Source of the DNA: Lichenostomus cassidix
Lineage: Eukaryota; Chordata; Aves; Passeriformes; Meliphagidae
DNA length: 64,000 nucleotides
NCBI GenBank assembly: GCA_008360975.2
Contig: CM039188.1
Coordinates: 26,563,944 to 26,627,943, forward strand
Direction: 5' to 3'
Made by a program: the position numbers and the translations under genes. Below the pieces are notes generated by a model. That model had not been told where the DNA came from. It did no database searches and was given only the letters and a program-made list of their open reading frames with translations. Shown here in pieces: positions 57,601 to 60,600 of this stretch (positions within the stretch are counted from its first letter, which is position 1; the number at the start of each line of letters is the position of its first letter).

Positions 57601-60600
57601 TTTAATCTCCCTTCCTCATTTCAAGAATCTTAAAGATACAAGTGTGCTGAAATGTGTTCAGTTCGTCACCAAATGCAGCAACCATAAAGCCCTTCCTTTT
57701 GTCTAACTAGAAGAGAACCAGTTAATGTATATGGATGAGCCAAGAGTCTCCCAGTGAGGTAGTGGACTGAAGCACTTAGATTTTAAGTCCAGACAGGACC
57801 ATTAGCACATTCAGCCCAAATTCCTTTCCAGATGATGCTTTTCACATAAGACTAATTTACTGGCTCAAAGAAAACAAGTCACCATAACAGCCAGGAGTAG
57901 GGCATAGGAATGTATCTGTAAAAAAGCCAATTATCTTGTTACAACAACATGTAAGCACAAAATTAGTTTAAAAACCATTTCTCTTTGTGGAAAAATGCCT
58001 TTTCCTCTCTGCAGTGATGCAGGTTATATAGAATAGCTGACTTTGAATTTTAAAACAAATCATGGAGGAGAATGACATTCATGTTATAGTAAGTGTTTGT
58101 TTCAACCCTTTCAACAAGTAACAACAAATACAATCATATTTTCAGAAAGCACATATGAACCTACTTACTAATAAAAAACAGTAAATAAATGTAAACTAAA
58201 TTCTCACCTTCTAACTGCAACAGACTTGGAAGTACAATTACTGGTTATGATGGGTATTAACCGAGGGATGTGCGTGTGCTGGAAGAAAACAAACAACAAA
58301 GAGAAGAAGAAATCTTTACACAAAAATTCCATAGAATGAAAGACCATCTCCTTCAGCCACCCAAGCTCAGTATTCAGATACTTATTGTTGTTCACTTCCT
58401 AAAAACAGAACTGCTAGATAAAGCAACACTAACAGATATGGACAGATTTTTAATATTAAAGATATTTTATAATTTATCAGCTAAAATACCTTTAATATAT
58501 ACTTGATTTTCTTCTGTAATGACACTCTCTAGTGAGTCAAAGGGCTGAAGTCACTTCAGGAGGATCTAAACTGCCAGTGGTGACAAGCTGAGAGACATCA
58601 GGCTACCTACAGCTTACCCAGTGAATCACTAGGCAGAAGTCACCACTGTGAACTAATAGTTTTGGGAAACATGGACAGTCTGTGAGGTATTTTAGAGCAT
58701 AATTAAAAAGATGAGTCTGCTGCAAGGCTGGTCTAAAACCCTTTCAAAGAAAAACGTTTGCTCAGCTCTTAGAGGGATGGAAATATCCTGCCCTGCAAAA
58801 AGAAGCATTTCTCCTACTATTTTGGCAGAGCTTAACGAGCATCATCTACACAAGACTGCATGACATCTGAGACAGCCAAACCCAGCACTATCAGAAAAGT
58901 AGATTAGGCACTTAATCTAATTTTCATTGCAGCAGCATTCATACTTCATCAGAAACACTGCACTATTTGGAAATTAAAACACTGCTCTCTTTTGATGTAT
59001 ACTTACTCGAATGATTAATCTAACTGCTACAACACCAGAAGTGGCCATGACTTTGGCACTATTTGGAATTAGATTAAAAATTGTTGGCATGATGGCTTCT
59101 GCCCCATGGTCAAACTTGTTTCCCAGAACTGATGACAAATGTCTGAAAAATAGAATGAAGTCATGCTGGTAAGCAAGCTGAAGATTATGCGAGTCAGATT
59201 TGTAAAGAACATCTGACATAAGCACATCTGACATCTCAATCTTTGCAACTGTCACCTCCTCTCCAACTCTAAAGGACAGATAACGCCATGTTTCAAAAAA
59301 CAGTTCCTTTCCTTTCATTTCAAACTTGTGTTCTATATTCATGTGAACCCTGAGAAACAGTTAGGTCAGCATAAAATAAAGTAACTAGCACAGCTAAAAA
59401 TTTATTATCAAACAAATGGGATCAAGTTGATAGAATATTTTTTTGGTTTATAGTATAACTTCTCTGAAGCCCCGTATTTTGCCTTAATATGCACAAATTT
59501 TAAAAAAAAGTCAGAAACACTGCAGCACCCTTTTTCTTGAGGTATTTCACAAAGCATAGACCATCAGAAATAAAAACTAGGTCAATGTGAAGCAGAACAA
59601 AACACAGACATTTTCAGCTTTATTGTTCAATCCTTCCCTACTCGTGCATGAAGGCATGGCTTGCTCATTCTGTCTGTGTATCCCACATCAGCATTGTTTA
59701 ACACTCAGAAACATGGCTTGGCAGAATTACAGTTAGCAGCAGTTACATGGATGGGGTTTGAAACAGATGCAGAAAAATCATGTTCTACCTCAAACTATAT
59801 AGCACTAGGCACAAGATGAATCGTAATTGAGTTTTAACCACTGCCTGCTCCTTTTCTTCTGTAACACATTTCAAGCACACATGGAAAATAAACTTACCCC
59901 AATGTGATACAAGCCTCTCGTACTACTTGAGACCGCAGGTCTTTAGCAGATAATTTAAATGCTCCATCCAAAAGTCTTAAGTGTTGGAAGAAGTTATCAT
60001 ATTCTGCAGCTCCAGCCAAAAGTAAGGAGCGGATCTTTTTCAACTGTTAGGAGCATAAAAGAAATTAATGACTGTTAATGAGCAGTAAATACAAGGACAA
60101 TTATGTTAAGGAGGGACACCTGGTTCCAGGGTCCTTGTACAATTGTTCTTTACCATGCATTAAGGAACTTGATTCTTGATGTCCAAACAATTTTATTATT
60201 TCCTATCTTATAGTGAACCCATAGTTACTTAACATGCTACGTACAATAAGCAAAATACCCTTGTTAACTTACAGAAATCCAGAAGCGCTGCATACACCTA
60301 CTCAAACTGTACAGTTAATAACCCAAATAGTATTTTTTAAGCCAAAAGGCTTAACATTCCCCTCTGTTCCCCTATTTACAACAGGTTCTTAAGTTTAGGT
60401 AATTTCACAGCTGACTCTTGTGTTAAAAGGATACCTAGACTTTAAGAGCATGGTTCACACTCAGGCCTGAGTAATACTGACTTACATCCAGAATGTGTCC
60501 ATTGACTTCATTAAAACAGTTATCTGGTTCTCCTAGAAGTGGAACCCTGACCCCATCAAAATGGGAAATTTCCTATTAATATTACAAGGACCACCATCTC

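Noticed and set aside
57290..57706. Plus-strand open frame of 138 codons inside a CLASP1 intron
   Set aside because: No recognisable family or domain, no splice context on that strand, and it overlaps a possible repeat remnant. A length like this is expected by chance in 64 kb on six frames.
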